Positions 34,817-45,975 of a DNA stretch of 64,000 nucleotides are shown piece after piece. The position numbers and the translations under genes were made by a program. The notes under the pieces were generated by a model. That model ran no database searches, had not been told where the DNA came from, and worked only from the letters and a program-made list of their open reading frames with translations. Source of the DNA: Mesocentrotus franciscanus (lineage: Eukaryota; Echinodermata; Echinoidea; Camarodonta; Strongylocentrotidae). The stretch is taken from contig CP137671.1 of assembly GCA_037976565.1 (NCBI GenBank), positions 19,039,910 through 19,103,909 on the forward strand. Reading direction: 5' to 3'. Every line of letters starts with the position of its first letter. Positions within the stretch are counted from its first letter, which is position 1.

Positions 34817-36303
34817 CAGGCGCGGATCCAGGATTTCTTAGGGGGGGGGGGCCAAATTTGAAATTGTGCGAGCCAAATATTGGTACGTAATGGTGACCAC
34901 TAAAGCAGTGGCGTAATGAGCAAAATCGTTTGGGGGCAGAAAAAAAATCCGCATCACCACAACTCTTACATGGAGGCCCTGCTAAACGTTTTTCAAAGTG
35001 GTTGGGGAAGGGTAAAGTATCTACGATCAGGTAGAGCGTAGCGTAAATTTGCGTAAGGTCTAGGGGCAAAGGCCCGGCGGGGGTCAAGGGGCGGAGCCCC
35101 TAAAGCTCAGGGCGTATGGGCATTTAATAACGGTCAGATGAGCATATTTTTATACCTGATTTGTGACACTGGCAGGACACTAATTGGCGTGGGATCCAGG
35201 GGCGGAGCCCCCAGAAGCTCAGGAGTTTTAGGCATTAAATTACCGTCAGATGAGCATCCAGGGGCCCGCCTTAGGGCCCTAGGTGGGGTCCAGGGGGCAG
35301 AGCCCCCGGAAGCTCAGGGGTTTTAGGCATTTAATTACGGTCAGATGAGCATATTTTGATACCTAATATTTGTGACACTGGCAGGTCACTAATTATTGGC
35401 GTGGGGTCCAAGGGGCAGAGCCCCCGGAAGCTCAGGGGTTTTAGGCATTTAATTACGGTCAGATGAGCTTATTTTGATACCTTATTTGTGACACTAATTG
35501 GCGTGGGCTCCCCTTTCCCTTCCCTTCCTTCTCTCTCGTTTAAGTTTGCTGGGGGGGGGGGCAAGGCAGGGGCGGATCCAGCCGGCGGCAAGGGAGGCGG
35601 CCAAAAAAGGGGCCCACTTCGTGCGAAAATTTGAAAATCGTGCCGGCCAATTTTTCGCTCAGTGGGGGAAACGAGAAGTTCGTTTTTCAACTACACCCCT
35701 TGAGCGCAAGGAGGGGGCCCATCTTTTTTTTTTTTTTACAAGGGTGTTTTACCTGTTTTTTCTAGGAGGCCCCCTGGATCCGCTACTGGGGCAAGCAGTG
35801 GCGGATCCAGAACCGGGGCCCGGCCCCCCCTAGAAAAAAAAGGTAAAAACACCCTTTGAAAAAAGAAGGTCCCCTCCTGGCGCCCAAGTGGGGGTGGCGG
35901 TGGAAAAAAATAATAACCCATTTTTTTTTCGGGTGCCAAAAAAAAAAAATTGTGCTCACTACCCCGGGCGCCCAAGGGGGTGGAAAAGTGCCAAAATGCT
36001 CACTACCCCCACTGAGCGAAAAATCGACCGGCACGATTTTCAAATTTTCGCACGAAGTGGCCGGCCCCTTTTTAGGCTTCCTTCCTTCTCTCTTATTTTT
36101 TTTGCTGGGGGTGGGGGAGGCAACAGCCTGGGAGGCAAGGCCCTTTCGCCCTCCCCGATCTCCTTCTTTCCCCCCTTTTCTTTTTTGCTTGCTCTTCTTT
36201 CTTTCCCTTTCTCTCCTCTGATCTTTCCCTTTCCTTCTTCCTTCTCTTTCTCTCTTTTTTGGGGGGCAAGGCCCCCTGCACCGCCCCCCTGGATCCGCGC
36301 CTG
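34817..36303. mobile_element. Composite hAT-like element with 8-bp target duplication GTTGTACC
   Basis: Left end CAGGCGCGGATCCAGG and right end CCTGGATCCGCGCCTG are perfect inverted repeats. GTTGTACC lies directly outside on both sides (34,809-34,816 and 36,304-36,311). Inside are tandem AAGCTCAGGGGTTTTAGGCA units (35,080-35,500) and further, smaller elements with CAGNGGCGGATCC ends. No transposase is seen. It looks like a non-autonomous hAT element that grew by nested insertion. Confidence 0.8.
35567..35788. mobile_element. Inner hAT-like MITE
   Basis: Starts CAGGGGCGGATCCAGCC and ends CCCTGGATCCGCTACTG. The flanks GGGCAAGG and GGGCAAGC agree at seven of eight bases. It is nested in the composite element, and another CAGTGGCGGATCCAG terminus begins 7 bases after it, at 35,796. 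Confidence 0.6.
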
Positions 36304-36790
36304 GTTGTACCGTTCTCGACTCTTAATCCTTGTCTGAATTCAGTTCCTCCCTCCCGCGCGAAGCGGGAGTGGGAGGGGGAGGGGGCGGAGCGGAGCTATA
36401 AGAATTATTTCTAAAAAAAAAAACCTTTAAAAACATATATACAAAACGGAGCTGAGAAAAAAACGAGCAAAGAAGCACCCCCACCACTCACAAGCGTAGC
36501 TTTTTGGGGTCCCAATTTGGATCATGTTTGTTCGTCATGATTGCTATGTCTGGTATGTTTTTAAATAAACTGAACTGAACCAGACAAAACAAAAAAGAGA
36601 ATTGGTGATTATTGAAGAAGTGACTTGAACATAGGCTATAGTCACGTGTGTGTATGTACTGTACTGTACTACTTACATCATTTTCGTTATATTACGCAAT
36701 AATTTCCAAATACTCAAACCTTGCATTGCATGTTGTTCATCTATCTATGTATAGACTATACATCGCTGTAATAAGACTTAAAATTGGAAA

Positions 36791-39700
36791 ATGCCTGATA
36801 AGAAAGAAATTGAAGGTTCCGTGAATGGAGAGGGGGATGCAAAGCCCAAGTTGAAGCCGTGTTGTGCTTGTCCAGAAACGAAGAAAGTTCGAGATACATG
36901 GTAAGTATTCAACAATTTCTATCAAACAAACCGGTGCACGCACGGTGACGGTGCAGCTTTATCACCGGTGACTTCCGACTGCTGCTGCCTGAGTGACGGG
37001 CGAGATAGCGAGAACGGACTGGTGAGCGATCGTGTGTGGAGTGGAGCTAAGCTCGAGCTCGCGACCTTGGCAGAATGCGATGCGGGAGTGCAGCTTGTGC
37101 AAAGTAGTATTAGTAACTCACTAACTGTATACTATTACACTGTTGTTGGGTTGTTGTTTTTGTAATTCGGCGTTCATTTATTAAGAGTATTTACGTCTTT
37201 TATTTTTACATACATTTATTTACGGCTTTCACACACTTTTATTTCCAGTATTATGATATGAGTAAGGCTAAGGTAAGGCCAAGGGGCATGTACACTGCAA
37301 GCAAAAAAAAGTCTGTTTTTCTCGCATTCCAGAGTTTTATCGGAAGTTGCATAGGCAACCATAGTCTCATAGAGTCATATTCATACTGACGTACTCATAC
37401 TCATAGGAATAATTTCATAAACACAACAAAAGACATGAGTCGAGAATAAAAAAACACCACGGTAACGGTTACTCTGAGTGTGTTTTTCTTTTTTTTAAGC
37501 CAGCCTAAACTCCACCGGTTTTTGCCTTGCAAATTCTCGATCTTAAATTTAAAACACCAATGAATTTTTGGTTATGTGACTCTCCTCGCATCCGTTCACA
37601 TTTAACACTAGACCGAAAATTTCTGTCTCTTCGTTAGCCTCTGATTTGGGTAGGGTCGGCTCCTCTCTTTAGAGACAGAAGCCGACCATAGCGGCTGCAT
37701 TGCAAACTAATGCCCGCGTCCGGGCAGTAAACTTATGCCCAAAATACTACATTTTACCTGATGCATATCCGATGCATTTATTATTGTAAATTAGGCCTAG
37801 GCTAAACTACATCGGTTCCACTTACTAGATTGACTGTATGATGCGTTTAAGGGTCTTTTTTCCGGATTTTCATCGCCAAAAATGGCGTTGAATGGTGTTG
37901 AAATTCTTGCAGCCGTATTTTAAACTGTTACTGTCAATGGATGACGTCATCTTCCTTCATGCGCAGTAACAGTTTAAAATACGGCTGCAAGAATTTCAAC
38001 ACGGAGCTCATTTTCGGCGATGGAAATCTGGAAAAAAAGACCCTTAAAGTTGATATTCATAGAAGAGCCCTAAATATGAGATATTCATATCTACAGAAAG
38101 CTTATAAGCCATACAATGAGCTTGGATGACATTCAAACAATATAACACTTCCAAAAAAGCGAAATTAGGGTGAAAACAATCACCCTATTCTCTGGGACAA
38201 ATTTGCCCTATTGTCATCCGAAACGGCCTTTAGCTGTGACGTAGGAAAAGAGAGGCGTGGCTAGTGTGCCACTTCCGGTATCTAGTAGAATGCATGTATA
38301 ACATTATAAGGCTGAAAACACAGCTTCAACTTATGTGTTATTACCCTTACTATAGAATAAATTATAATACAACATCGTTTGTAAGTTACTTCTCATTAAT
38401 ATTTCCATCTTGATATTCTAAGAAATGTATTATTTGTGAAATAAAAACGTTGACAAATATTTCCATCTTGATATTCTAAGAAATGTATTATTTGTGAAAT
38501 AAAAACGTTGACAAATCGGCTCTTGGCAGCCGCATTACCTACACGGCTGATCGCTGATTGAATTTAGTATCGCTGGCGGATTTATATTACCTGCGCGCAC
38601 ATCAAAACACACGTAAAAGTGACTGCACTGCACACCGCACACACACAGTACTATACGCTTGCATTTCAGTCGCGATAGACGAAACTTTACGAAACCAAAC
38701 CAAAACAAAACGGCGAAATACACTATTCTATGGAATTATAGTTATCGACAAATGAAAATGGAAAAGAAACATTATTCATTGGTATGTCAAAGGAAATTCC
38801 ACCTCGGAACATGATTCTACTATAGGTAATTTTGTTTTGAAACACAGCTAGGTTGATTTTTCATACTATCTCCATGTACATACAGCTCAGCTGGCAAGCT
38901 AAAGCCGGTGAAAAAGTTGAGTTGTAAACAGTTATTTTACGGATATTGTCACTTTTTCAATGCCAATAATGACATGAATATTGACATTAGGATATGTTTC
39001 AGGACAGGAGAGGACAACTTTATGTCAGATATTGACCATTCAGGCAATATTTCAATCGTTTTGAGAGAGTGGACTGACATCCACTCTATGAACATTTGTG
39101 TGTAGATCGCAGTTAGTCCCTATAGCTGCGTGAAGCATATCCCGGCTCTGACGTCACTTACAAAGCCACTTTCCCTTAGGCGATTTCGTAGGTCAGGATA
39201 GAGTCAATTTAGTGAAATTTGATTTTCATAAAACACAAAACTGCACACTTTCATGGCATGTTAGCTGCATAAATTGCTTTAATAACTCATTCAATTATAA
39301 ACTAAACTATATTTATTTGATTTTATTTCCTATAAGTATCAACTTTAAACGCATCATACAGTCAATCTGGTAAGTGGAACCGATGTAGTTTAGCCTAGGC
39401 CTAATTTACAATAATAAATGCATCGGATATGCATCGGGCAAAATGTAGTATTTTGGGCATAAGTTTACTGCCCGGACGCGGGCATTAGTTTGCAATGCAG
39501 CCGCTATGGTCGGCTTCTGTCTCTAAAGAGAGGAGCCGACCCTACCCAAATCAGAGGCTAACGAATGAAAGAGACAGAAATCTTCGGTCTAATTTAACCC
39601 TAGATCTAGACTATTTAGAATTAAAGCTACATCATTGACCTCTGATGTGTATATGTGTGCTCCTCACAGCTATCATTACGGGTAAATTTTTACCATATGC

Positions 39701-39842
39701 TGAAAAGTAAACCCTAATTATACTACAATAATAATGTCCTTTTCTTTATTGTCATAGCATAATGGAGAAAGGAGAAGCACAGTGTGGTGATCTTATTGAA
39801 GCACATAAAGAATGCATGAGGTCTCTGGGGTTCAACATCTGA
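36791..39842 (+). CDS. COX17: COX17 cytochrome c oxidase copper chaperone, 2 exons
   Basis: Small copper chaperone of the mitochondrial intermembrane space that hands Cu(I) to SCO1 and COX11 for assembly of cytochrome oxidase. Exon 1 is 36,791-36,900 (ATG to ACATG, phase 2 donor GTAAGT). Exon 2 is 39,758-39,842 (acceptor TCATAG, stop TGA). The 64-residue product is the usual length (human 63). It carries [16 protein letters not shown] and then [13 protein letters not shown]. Cys24-Cys25 form the copper-binding pair, and Cys27/37 and Cys46/56 form the twin CX9C pattern of the CHCH fold that Mia40 oxidises. The N-terminus lacks a presequence, as expected for Mia40 substrates. The 2.86-kb intron is mostly a TIR element. 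No oddities in the protein. Confidence 0.95.
37854..38046. repeat. Inner hairpin of the COX17-intron element
   Basis: The block around GAAATTCTTGCAGCCGTATT and TTTAAACTGTTACTG (37,854-37,934) returns inverted at 37,964-38,046 as CAGTAACAGTTTAAA followed by ATACGGCTGCAAGAATTTC. The loop of about 30 bases holds TGACGTCA. Confidence 0.75.
38395..38516. repeat. 58-bp perfect direct duplication
   Basis: ATTTCCATCTTGATATTCTA followed by AGAAATGTATTATTTGTGAA and ATAAAAACGTTGACAAAT is present twice in a row with no differences seen. It lies inside the COX17-intron element and is recent. Confidence 0.85.
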
Positions 39843-40120
39843 CCTTTGACCTGTCTGTCACCAATGGTTTTTTTCTTCTCTATAGCCATAGGTGAGTCTG
39901 AAAATACACTGTGAGCACTCAGCACAGTAAAGGATACAAAGGGCTGTACACATACAAAGTAGCAATTGCTTGTTCCCCGCAAGCAACTGCTTAAAAAAGT
40001 ATGCATAAACCTAACCTTTTGCTCGTTCTTATTTGCATTTGCTTGTCAACTGTTTTTTCAAGCTCCGTCATACCAGCTTGAGCTCTTACTTTATAATAAG
40101 GACATTCACGTTTAAGCATC
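39843..40120. other. COX17 3' flank
   Basis: Follows the COX17 stop and should include its 3' UTR. I could not fix the polyadenylation site. No other feature is visible. Confidence 0.3.
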
Positions 40121-40390
40121 ATGTTCAAGCTCGTAAGAGAAAAACCAAAGTTTTACAGGAGTAGAATAGATCAAGAAGAAATTGCTCCTGAGACCTATCT
40201 GAAACTATTCCGTTTCGACTTGGAGAATGTTGAGAGGTTAGAACATAGATTCATACCTGAACATTATGATAAAGGGGGGAGGATGTCTGGCATATCATGC
40301 CATGATGCCACCAGACTTAAAAACCTCATAAAATTCAAATCTTTTAATGGGTTAAAAAGTAAAGCCAGCCTTCTGATGTTCCCCTTATAA
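40121..40390 (+). pseudogene. Hypothetical 89-codon frame, possibly transposase-derived
   Basis: The frame begins MFKLVREKPKFYRSRIDQEE and contains TYLKLFRFDLENVERLEHRF. The FRF...V..LE pattern recalls the N-terminal region of PIF/Harbinger-type transposases, where a field of FRFS.E.. precedes the DDE domain, but no DDE residues follow. It could be a dead fragment or an unannotated small gene. The normal amino-acid composition and lack of low complexity are the only reasons to list it. Confidence 0.25.
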
Positions 40391-41763
40391 TTTGTTTGAT
40401 TCTGTTTTATATATATATATACGGTATATATATATGTAGCATCTGTTTTTTTTGTCTGTCTTCATTTTCCAGATTTATCCAGCGTTTGGTTCTATGATGC
40501 ATCAGAAATGCTAGGGCTGGTACTTGGTGTTCTTTCATTCACAATCTAGTCTTCCCCTCTCATGACAATGGTTCAGGACTCTGAAGCAAACCATGCAATT
40601 TGACATGAAGTTGAAAATATTTTTAAAAATCTTTGTATTATAATTCAATATTTGCATTGTGTACCCATAGAACAGATATGCCAGGTTAATAGATCGCTAT
40701 AAAAATGCCCTGAAAATGTCTTTAAAATGGAGAAATTAAGCGGACCGATGAATTGAGTAAACGAACAATGTAACTTTCATAAACCCTCAGAAAAAATGTT
40801 CGAAGGACTTCGAAGGAATTCTAATCTTCGATTAGCTTCTGCCATAGGATGTCAGTGCCACGACTGGGAGTTAAACCCTTGCTCATCTGATCCTGGGTTC
40901 TATGAATTTTCCACTGGACCATTGCATTTATTGTACAAACTTACAAAGTACTAGAGTCTGCAAATGTTATTTGGTTAAAAACCCCCTTCCTCCCTCCCTG
41001 AGAAGGGGTTAAGGGATTAGAGAGCAAGATATTGATTTCCTATCAAAACTATAAAAGTTAAATTAAAATTCTTCTATGCATATTAGTTCAATGGTTTGTC
41101 TTCGAAGAAGTCATTTTTTAACCTTTATTTAAAGTACTTGCATTATATCTTTATACAGAAGTTGAAACAGATATAAAGTTATAAACATATATAGTGATGG
41201 TATGTTGAACCCCTATTAAACATACAGTCAAATATATTTTGGTGTTATGTGTTAATGCACTCCATGTATTCATGAACAGCATTGTTATACCAAATGTCCC
41301 TGTATTTTTGCTATGTTGTTGTAAATACTTATAATCATTATTGGTTAGATTCTTGCATTCCAGAACATGTACATGTACAGTAGTTACTTTATCAATGCCT
41401 TGATTGTAACCAGGACATAGACACTAATTTGTGTTTTAATCAATAACATGTTTGGAGTAAGCAAAGTCAATAAAAATTTGCATTAATTTGTTGAGGAGGC
41501 TTCCCTTCAAAATATCTTCTAGTAAAGTGTACATGTACATTGAGCACTGAAGGTAAAACACTAGACTTTATTTTTCAAATAAAATGCCCAGAACTTGCAT
41601 GGTTGATTTCATACTTTTAACAATATTTTTATTCATTTTTACCAGTATGCATGGATGACTGGTTCTTTGTATGTAAGAGATATTTTAATAAAGGCAACAG
41701 TCTTTCTATTAATTTCTCATGTACTTCTCAGTCTCAATAGCTTGGTGAACTATAAATAGACAA
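40391..41763. other. Anonymous AT-rich sequence
   Basis: Apart from a (TA)n patch at 40,411-40,436 I see no gene, RNA or repeat family here. Confidence 0.35.
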
Positions 41764-41922
41764 GGGCCCCGTCTTACAAAGAGTTACGATTGATCCAAAT
41801 CAATCGTAAGTCCTCCAATCAATCGCAAGTTTGCAGTCTCCTATCTCTTATGTACATAGTTGCGATTGATATCAATTGCAAATAAGTTGTGATTGATATC
41901 AACTCTTTGTAATTCGGGGCCC
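41764..41922. mobile_element. GGGCCCCGTCTTA MITE, copy 2
   Basis: Ends GGGCCCCGTCTTACAAAGAG and AACTCTTTGTAATTCGGGGC (plus CC) are inverted repeats of roughly 22 bases with mismatches. The interior TGCGATTGATATCAATTGCA and ATCTCTTATGTACATAGTT matches copy 1 at 20,408-20,569 in reverse complement. Confidence 0.75.
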
Positions 41923-43040
41923 TGTGCTGTTGTAAAACTAATGAAGCATTGAAGGAAAAATGAGGAGGAAAAGAATATTCTGACTACAACTTAAGAACTG
42001 CAGCTTTTAGCAGTCTGATTAATGTAGTGTAGGATCATAGGAACTGGGAAGAAAAAAATCTTTAAAATCACTGAATATGAAGAAAACTGAAGAAAGAAAA
42101 AAATGTGTGAAAATTGTTCTAAAGAATTTAGATAGAACTGTATGATGTTACATTGGAAGTACATGTAAATGCACAACTGTTCATTGTATATATTGTATTG
42201 TATACATGAACTGTAAAAATAATAGTGTACACCAAGTGTATGTGACTATGTTTCTTATTTGTAATTAAAGAAATATATCAATCGATTCCAAGTCACTTTC
42301 TTGACTCATAAGAATGTATTTGTGGAAGATGTGTGGACAGGAAAGCAAGAGGAATAGAGAGAGACAAAAGAGGCATACATGCAAGAGAATACGGGAGAGC
42401 AAGAGAATACGGGAGAGCGATTGAGGGAGAGAGATTGAGACAATGTGGATAAAGAGAAGTAGAAAACTGACTGGCGTGAAATGGATAGATAGGGAATAAA
42501 GTACATGTGTGTATTAACAAGGAAAATATGGCTAAAAGTTATATAGCGCGAGGGTATGTAGAAGGCAGAAAGTATGAGAGACGGATGAAGTAATAGCATA
42601 TTAATATACAGCAGTACACAATAGCTTCTCAGTTGTATCATGTAATGTTTGTACTTCTCTTTGGTATGCTATTGTTCATATTATTTATGTTTTTAGTGGA
42701 ATGTGTCGTCTTGGGAGCTATCATAAGCCCTTATCCCTATATCCCATATCCCTTAGTCATCTTTCTTGCTCTATCCCTCTCTCCTCTCCCTCTCTTTTGC
42801 ACTCCCTCATTTCTCTCCTCCCCCCCCTTGTATCCCATCCTTTATTGCACTCTTCTTGTGTCTCCCTCTCCCTGATTTGAAAAAAAGATGTACAAGGATA
42901 TAAAAATCACCTTAATCATGATCTTTATTGTCTCTCTTCATCAATGTGACAAACTCTAGTAATACACTTGGTTAATATTAATTTTGGGTAATAAACCCAC
43001 ACCTTATGTTGTTTTTCTATTAAAACAAACAAAAAGAACC
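41923..43040. other. Anonymous sequence with GA- and CT-rich patches
   Basis: A purine-rich patch (about 42,330-42,450) and a pyrimidine-rich patch (about 42,760-42,870) account for the open frames here. No gene is supported. Confidence 0.35.
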
Positions 43041-43045
43041 ATGTA

Positions 43046-43562
43046 CATGTATAAATCGCGTGTCCACACACAAAACAATTTAACCCGAAACTCTATAACG
43101 ATACGTCGTATAAAGAATCATCGTATAAATTCCAGGGTGTCCACACACAAGAAACGTCGTATAAAGAATCATCGTATAAATTCCAGGGTGTCCACACACA
43201 CAAGAAAGTAATCCCAAAACTCTACAGCGAAATGTCGATAGGTGCGCAGTTTGCTACTGCGGTCATGAAATGGAAGCGGAAATGAGAGGTCAGGTCTCCT
43301 TTCGCGATCCGACGTTAAGCCCCGCCCAGTTAGACTAGTTCCATCCACACACAAAATTTCCGTGATTAAGCGTGATTAGGCGTGATTAGTTATTGAGTTC
43401 TAGTTCAAACGATGCCCAAACCTGCGTTTCGTTATACGACGTATCGTTAGTAAGCATCCACACACAAAATTTCATCATATAACTATCGCGAAACGGTATA
43501 ACTATCGCGAAACGGTATAACTAATCACGCCTAATCACGGAAAATGTTGTGTGTGGACAGGG
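43046..43562. mobile_element. Inverted-repeat element with GTGTCCACACACAA ends
   Basis: The left end CGTGTCCACACACAAAAC is matched inverted near 43,540-43,560 (TTGTGTGTGGACAGG). Within it, a 65-bp block (ACGTCGTATAAAGAATCATC, GTATAAATTCCAGGGTGTCC) occurs twice in direct orientation, and CGAAACGGTATAACTATCG is also doubled. It is non-coding and probably a non-autonomous DNA transposon. Confidence 0.5.
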
Positions 43563-44620
43563 GGTATGATATCAGCTTCTCAATACAGCAACAACACAGA
43601 CTTTCATGAAAACATGGGAGGCTTTGGGTATATTATCAAATGGATACAAGAAAGAAAGTAAATATTGATTAAAACTTTGCAGCAGTTAAAACATGGCAAA
43701 GATTCAGATGTTCCACCTCGTAAAGTCTAGGAGTAGCAGGAGTTGTCTAGTGAACTCAGATATTACGATATGATTTCGTATACCGTACACAAAATTGGCC
43801 TCTCTTAAAGTGAAGAAGAAGAAAAACGCCTAAAATTAAGTTGTGTAGAATGTAAATAAATAATCCTCAAAAAACTTTAACGAGCAGTGTATGGGCAAAC
43901 AAACGAGGAGTATGAAAAAAATAAACAATAACATAACACAGCGTGCATGGAACACCCTTAATTGGGTTCCGTGCAGGCCATATTTTATGGTTGTTACAGG
44001 TGCATCAAGTAGTCTGTTCACCAGTCAATTTGATATTAAATGAGAGTGTATTTCAACTTGCAAAATCTCCTAACAATGTCATATTTGAAGCTCGTATTTT
44101 AAATACAGTATCATTATGACATGGAACTACTAACATACAGAGCAAATAATACTTTGGTGATTGGTAACTGTAAATAAAATGTATACGGGAGTTGAAAGGA
44201 TCGATGAACGTAAATTATACATTTTTAGCAAAGGTTACATAGACATCTATTTAGCACTCACATTTCCCATCATCTTATCACAAAGTGGAATCACCTGTGA
44301 GTGACAGCATCTTAAATTCACTATCTACCAGGACATTCAGAAATCCCACACACGTAAAGAGCCACTCCCCCCTCCCCCACCCTCTCATGCCTCCTTCTCT
44401 CAAGTCTCAACTGATACATCTTTAAGACCATGCATCAAATACATACTGTACACTTCCATATATATCCAGGATTTAAGAATAGTTATCAAGTTTTTGTGGA
44501 AATTTGTGAGGGGCAGTTATTCCACAAACAGCAATCCTGGCTGAAAAGACGTCTACATGTGGGCAGGTGTCCTGACCTTGTTGGAGTGGAAATGTGCCTG
44601 ACATGACATAAGAGTTACAA
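43563..44620. other. Anonymous sequence downstream of LSM10
   Basis: No gene or repeat family recognised. It may include the far 3' UTR of LSM10 (minus strand). Confidence 0.3.
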
Positions 44621-44639
44621 AACGATGCCAGTGTAGATC

Positions 44640-44985
44640 GTTCCGCAAAGTCGATGAGGATTTGCTCATCTCAGAGAGGTTTTGATTTAGTCAGAGCTTT
44701 AATGACGGCTTCTTGCGAGCTCCAAGCATATATGCTCCCTGGCAGAGGTCTTCGAGAAATTCTAGGCTTCGTCAACATCTGCTGTTCCTAAATTCTAGAT
44801 CTTTGCCTGTCATACTCATACTCGGTCACTCATAGAATTTCAAAATGATACAAGTGTAGGTCCGCAAAGTCACTCAGGATTTCGCTCGTCTCAAAGAGGT
44901 TTTGATTCAGTCACAGAGCTTTAATGGTGGTTTCTTGCGACCTCCAGCCATGCTCCCTGGCAGTGGTCTTCGAGGATTCATCGAC
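44640..44985 (-). repeat. Tandem duplication of the LSM10 3' end
   Basis: Sequence at about 44,852-44,985, covering the last LSM10 codons and 3' flank, recurs diverged at about 44,640-44,770. Shared blocks are TCTCAGAGAGGTTTTGATT or TCTCAAAGAGGTTTTGATT, CAGAGCTTTAATG, GGTTTCTTGCGACCTCCA or GGCTTCTTGCGAGCTCCA and ATGCTCCCTGGCAG followed by GGTCTTCGAG. The offset is about 210 bases. The distal copy no longer connects to a reading frame. Confidence 0.7.
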
Positions 44986-45281
44986 ATAAGCTCTTTCTTC
45001 ATAGCTTTCACCATGTTGATGTCGTCAGGAATCTGCACGTAGCGGACAAGGCTTGCCTGAACGAAGATCGAGTCCATGTGCGTCTTCTCCCCGTCCATAT
45101 TGACGAACAGGACTTTAGACATTGTAACGTTCATGAATCCATCAACATCAACCACGTAGCCAGTCGCTGAGCATTCGTTTCGGAGTTCCACAGTTGTGAT
45201 GCGGCCAACTACAGCACGAAGCAGACAAACCATTGTATGTTTAGATTTATATTTCTCTCGCATGGATAAAGTGGGCGCCAT
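44907..45281 (-). CDS. LSM10: LSm10, U7 snRNP Sm-like protein
   Basis: With LSm11, LSm10 replaces SmD1/D2 in the ring of the U7 snRNP that cleaves replication-dependent histone pre-mRNA 3' ends in the nucleus. The single coding exon gives 124 residues (human 123). The Sm1 region includes VVGRITTVELRNE and VDGFMNVTMSKV, the strand-turn-strand with the D-x-FMN RNA-binding loop. Sm2 includes LVRYVQIPDDIN, close to the NVRYVHIPDDVN signature of vertebrate LSm10. It ends with a basic, proline-containing tail. I chose the Met at 45,281 because it matches the family start and sits in AGAAAATGG. An upstream in-frame Met exists at 45,365 but would add an unrelated extension. It is head to head with FANCG, and its 3' end is tandemly duplicated. 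Confidence 0.92.
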   Translation of the reverse strand: MAPTLSMREKYKSKHTMVCLLRAVVGRITTVELRNECSATGYVVDVDGFMNVTMSKVLFVNMDGEKTHMDSIFVQASLVRYVQIPDDINMVKAMKKELMSMNPRRPLPGSMAGGRKKPPLKLCD

Positions 45282-45975
45282 TTTCTCTGGACAGTACTGA
45301 ACGGTAGGCTCAAATAGTAGGTGCACAATAGACCATACAAAGAAGTGTTCCTCAGCCTCAGGCACAGCTTGTCAACATAAAACATAAAACAGTATCTGAC
45401 TGTCTGCTTTAATTTTGTTGTTGCCAATGACAATGTACTTAACTTATGGCTGCATGCAGTAGAATCTAGTCTCTATACAACTTTACAACAAGACAGGTAT
45501 TTGGAGTCGAAATTGACGTCCTCTTCCTAAATAAGCTCATAAGCTTAGCTGACGTTTGAGAATAGGTCGGATCAATCCATTTGTGGCAGCAGAACAGATT
45601 ACTCAACGTTCAAAGTGCCAATAAAAATAGTCAACTCTCTCTGCATCTAATCTTCACAAATCACAGAGCCACTCAGTTTGTTCAACGCGCGCTGAACGCT
45701 GTGCATGTGCTGCTAGATATTAATTATCAGGTGACAAGTCACATGACAGCAAGGGGAATTACCGTACTACTAGCTAGCGCGCGTGGATCAAAATGTATGA
45801 TGTAGATTATTGTAGTTACTCTACTTCTCGCTGAGACAGTGAATCAAATTCATTTGAAGCTTCAATCATATTACATGTTCACTCGGCTCTCATGTAGACT
45901 CTAAGCACGAAGTCAGATAAGAACAGCTCAGTACACGTACCAGATTCGGGTCTGCGTTTATGATCCAAAAATAAA
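45282..45975. promoter_or_regulatory. Probable bidirectional promoter between LSM10 and FANCG
   Basis: The two start codons are 694 bases apart on opposite strands with no other gene between, so transcription start sites of both must lie here (unless 5' UTR introns intervene). A patch containing AACGCGCGCTGAACGC and TAGCGCGCG (45,685-45,785) is locally CpG-rich. A possible 5' UTR acceptor (CTGTCCAG on the minus strand) sits just before the LSM10 ATG. No TATA box was identified with confidence. Confidence 0.5.

Larger units (their letters stand above)
37607..39592. mobile_element. 2-kb TIR element in the COX17 intron
   Basis: About 245 bases at the left (37,607-37,853, starting ACTAGACCGAAAATTTCTGT) are repeated inverted at the right (39,347-39,592, ending AATCTTCGGTCTAA). 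Shared blocks include GTTTGCAATGCAGCC or its complement, and CATCGGTTCCACTTAC. TTTAAC flanks both sides (37,601-37,606; 39,593-39,598), a possible 6-bp target duplication. No transposase frame is found in the 1.5-kb interior, so it is non-autonomous with unusually long TIRs. Confidence 0.8.

Noticed and set aside
35856..36337. Overlapping frames of 120-149 codons
   Set aside because: They are GC-rich transposon sequence and CT tracts inside the composite hAT-like element.
45282..45365. N-terminal extension of LSM10 starting at 45,365
   Set aside because: The extra residues do not resemble the family, and the internal Met at 45,281 matches the usual LSm10 start.
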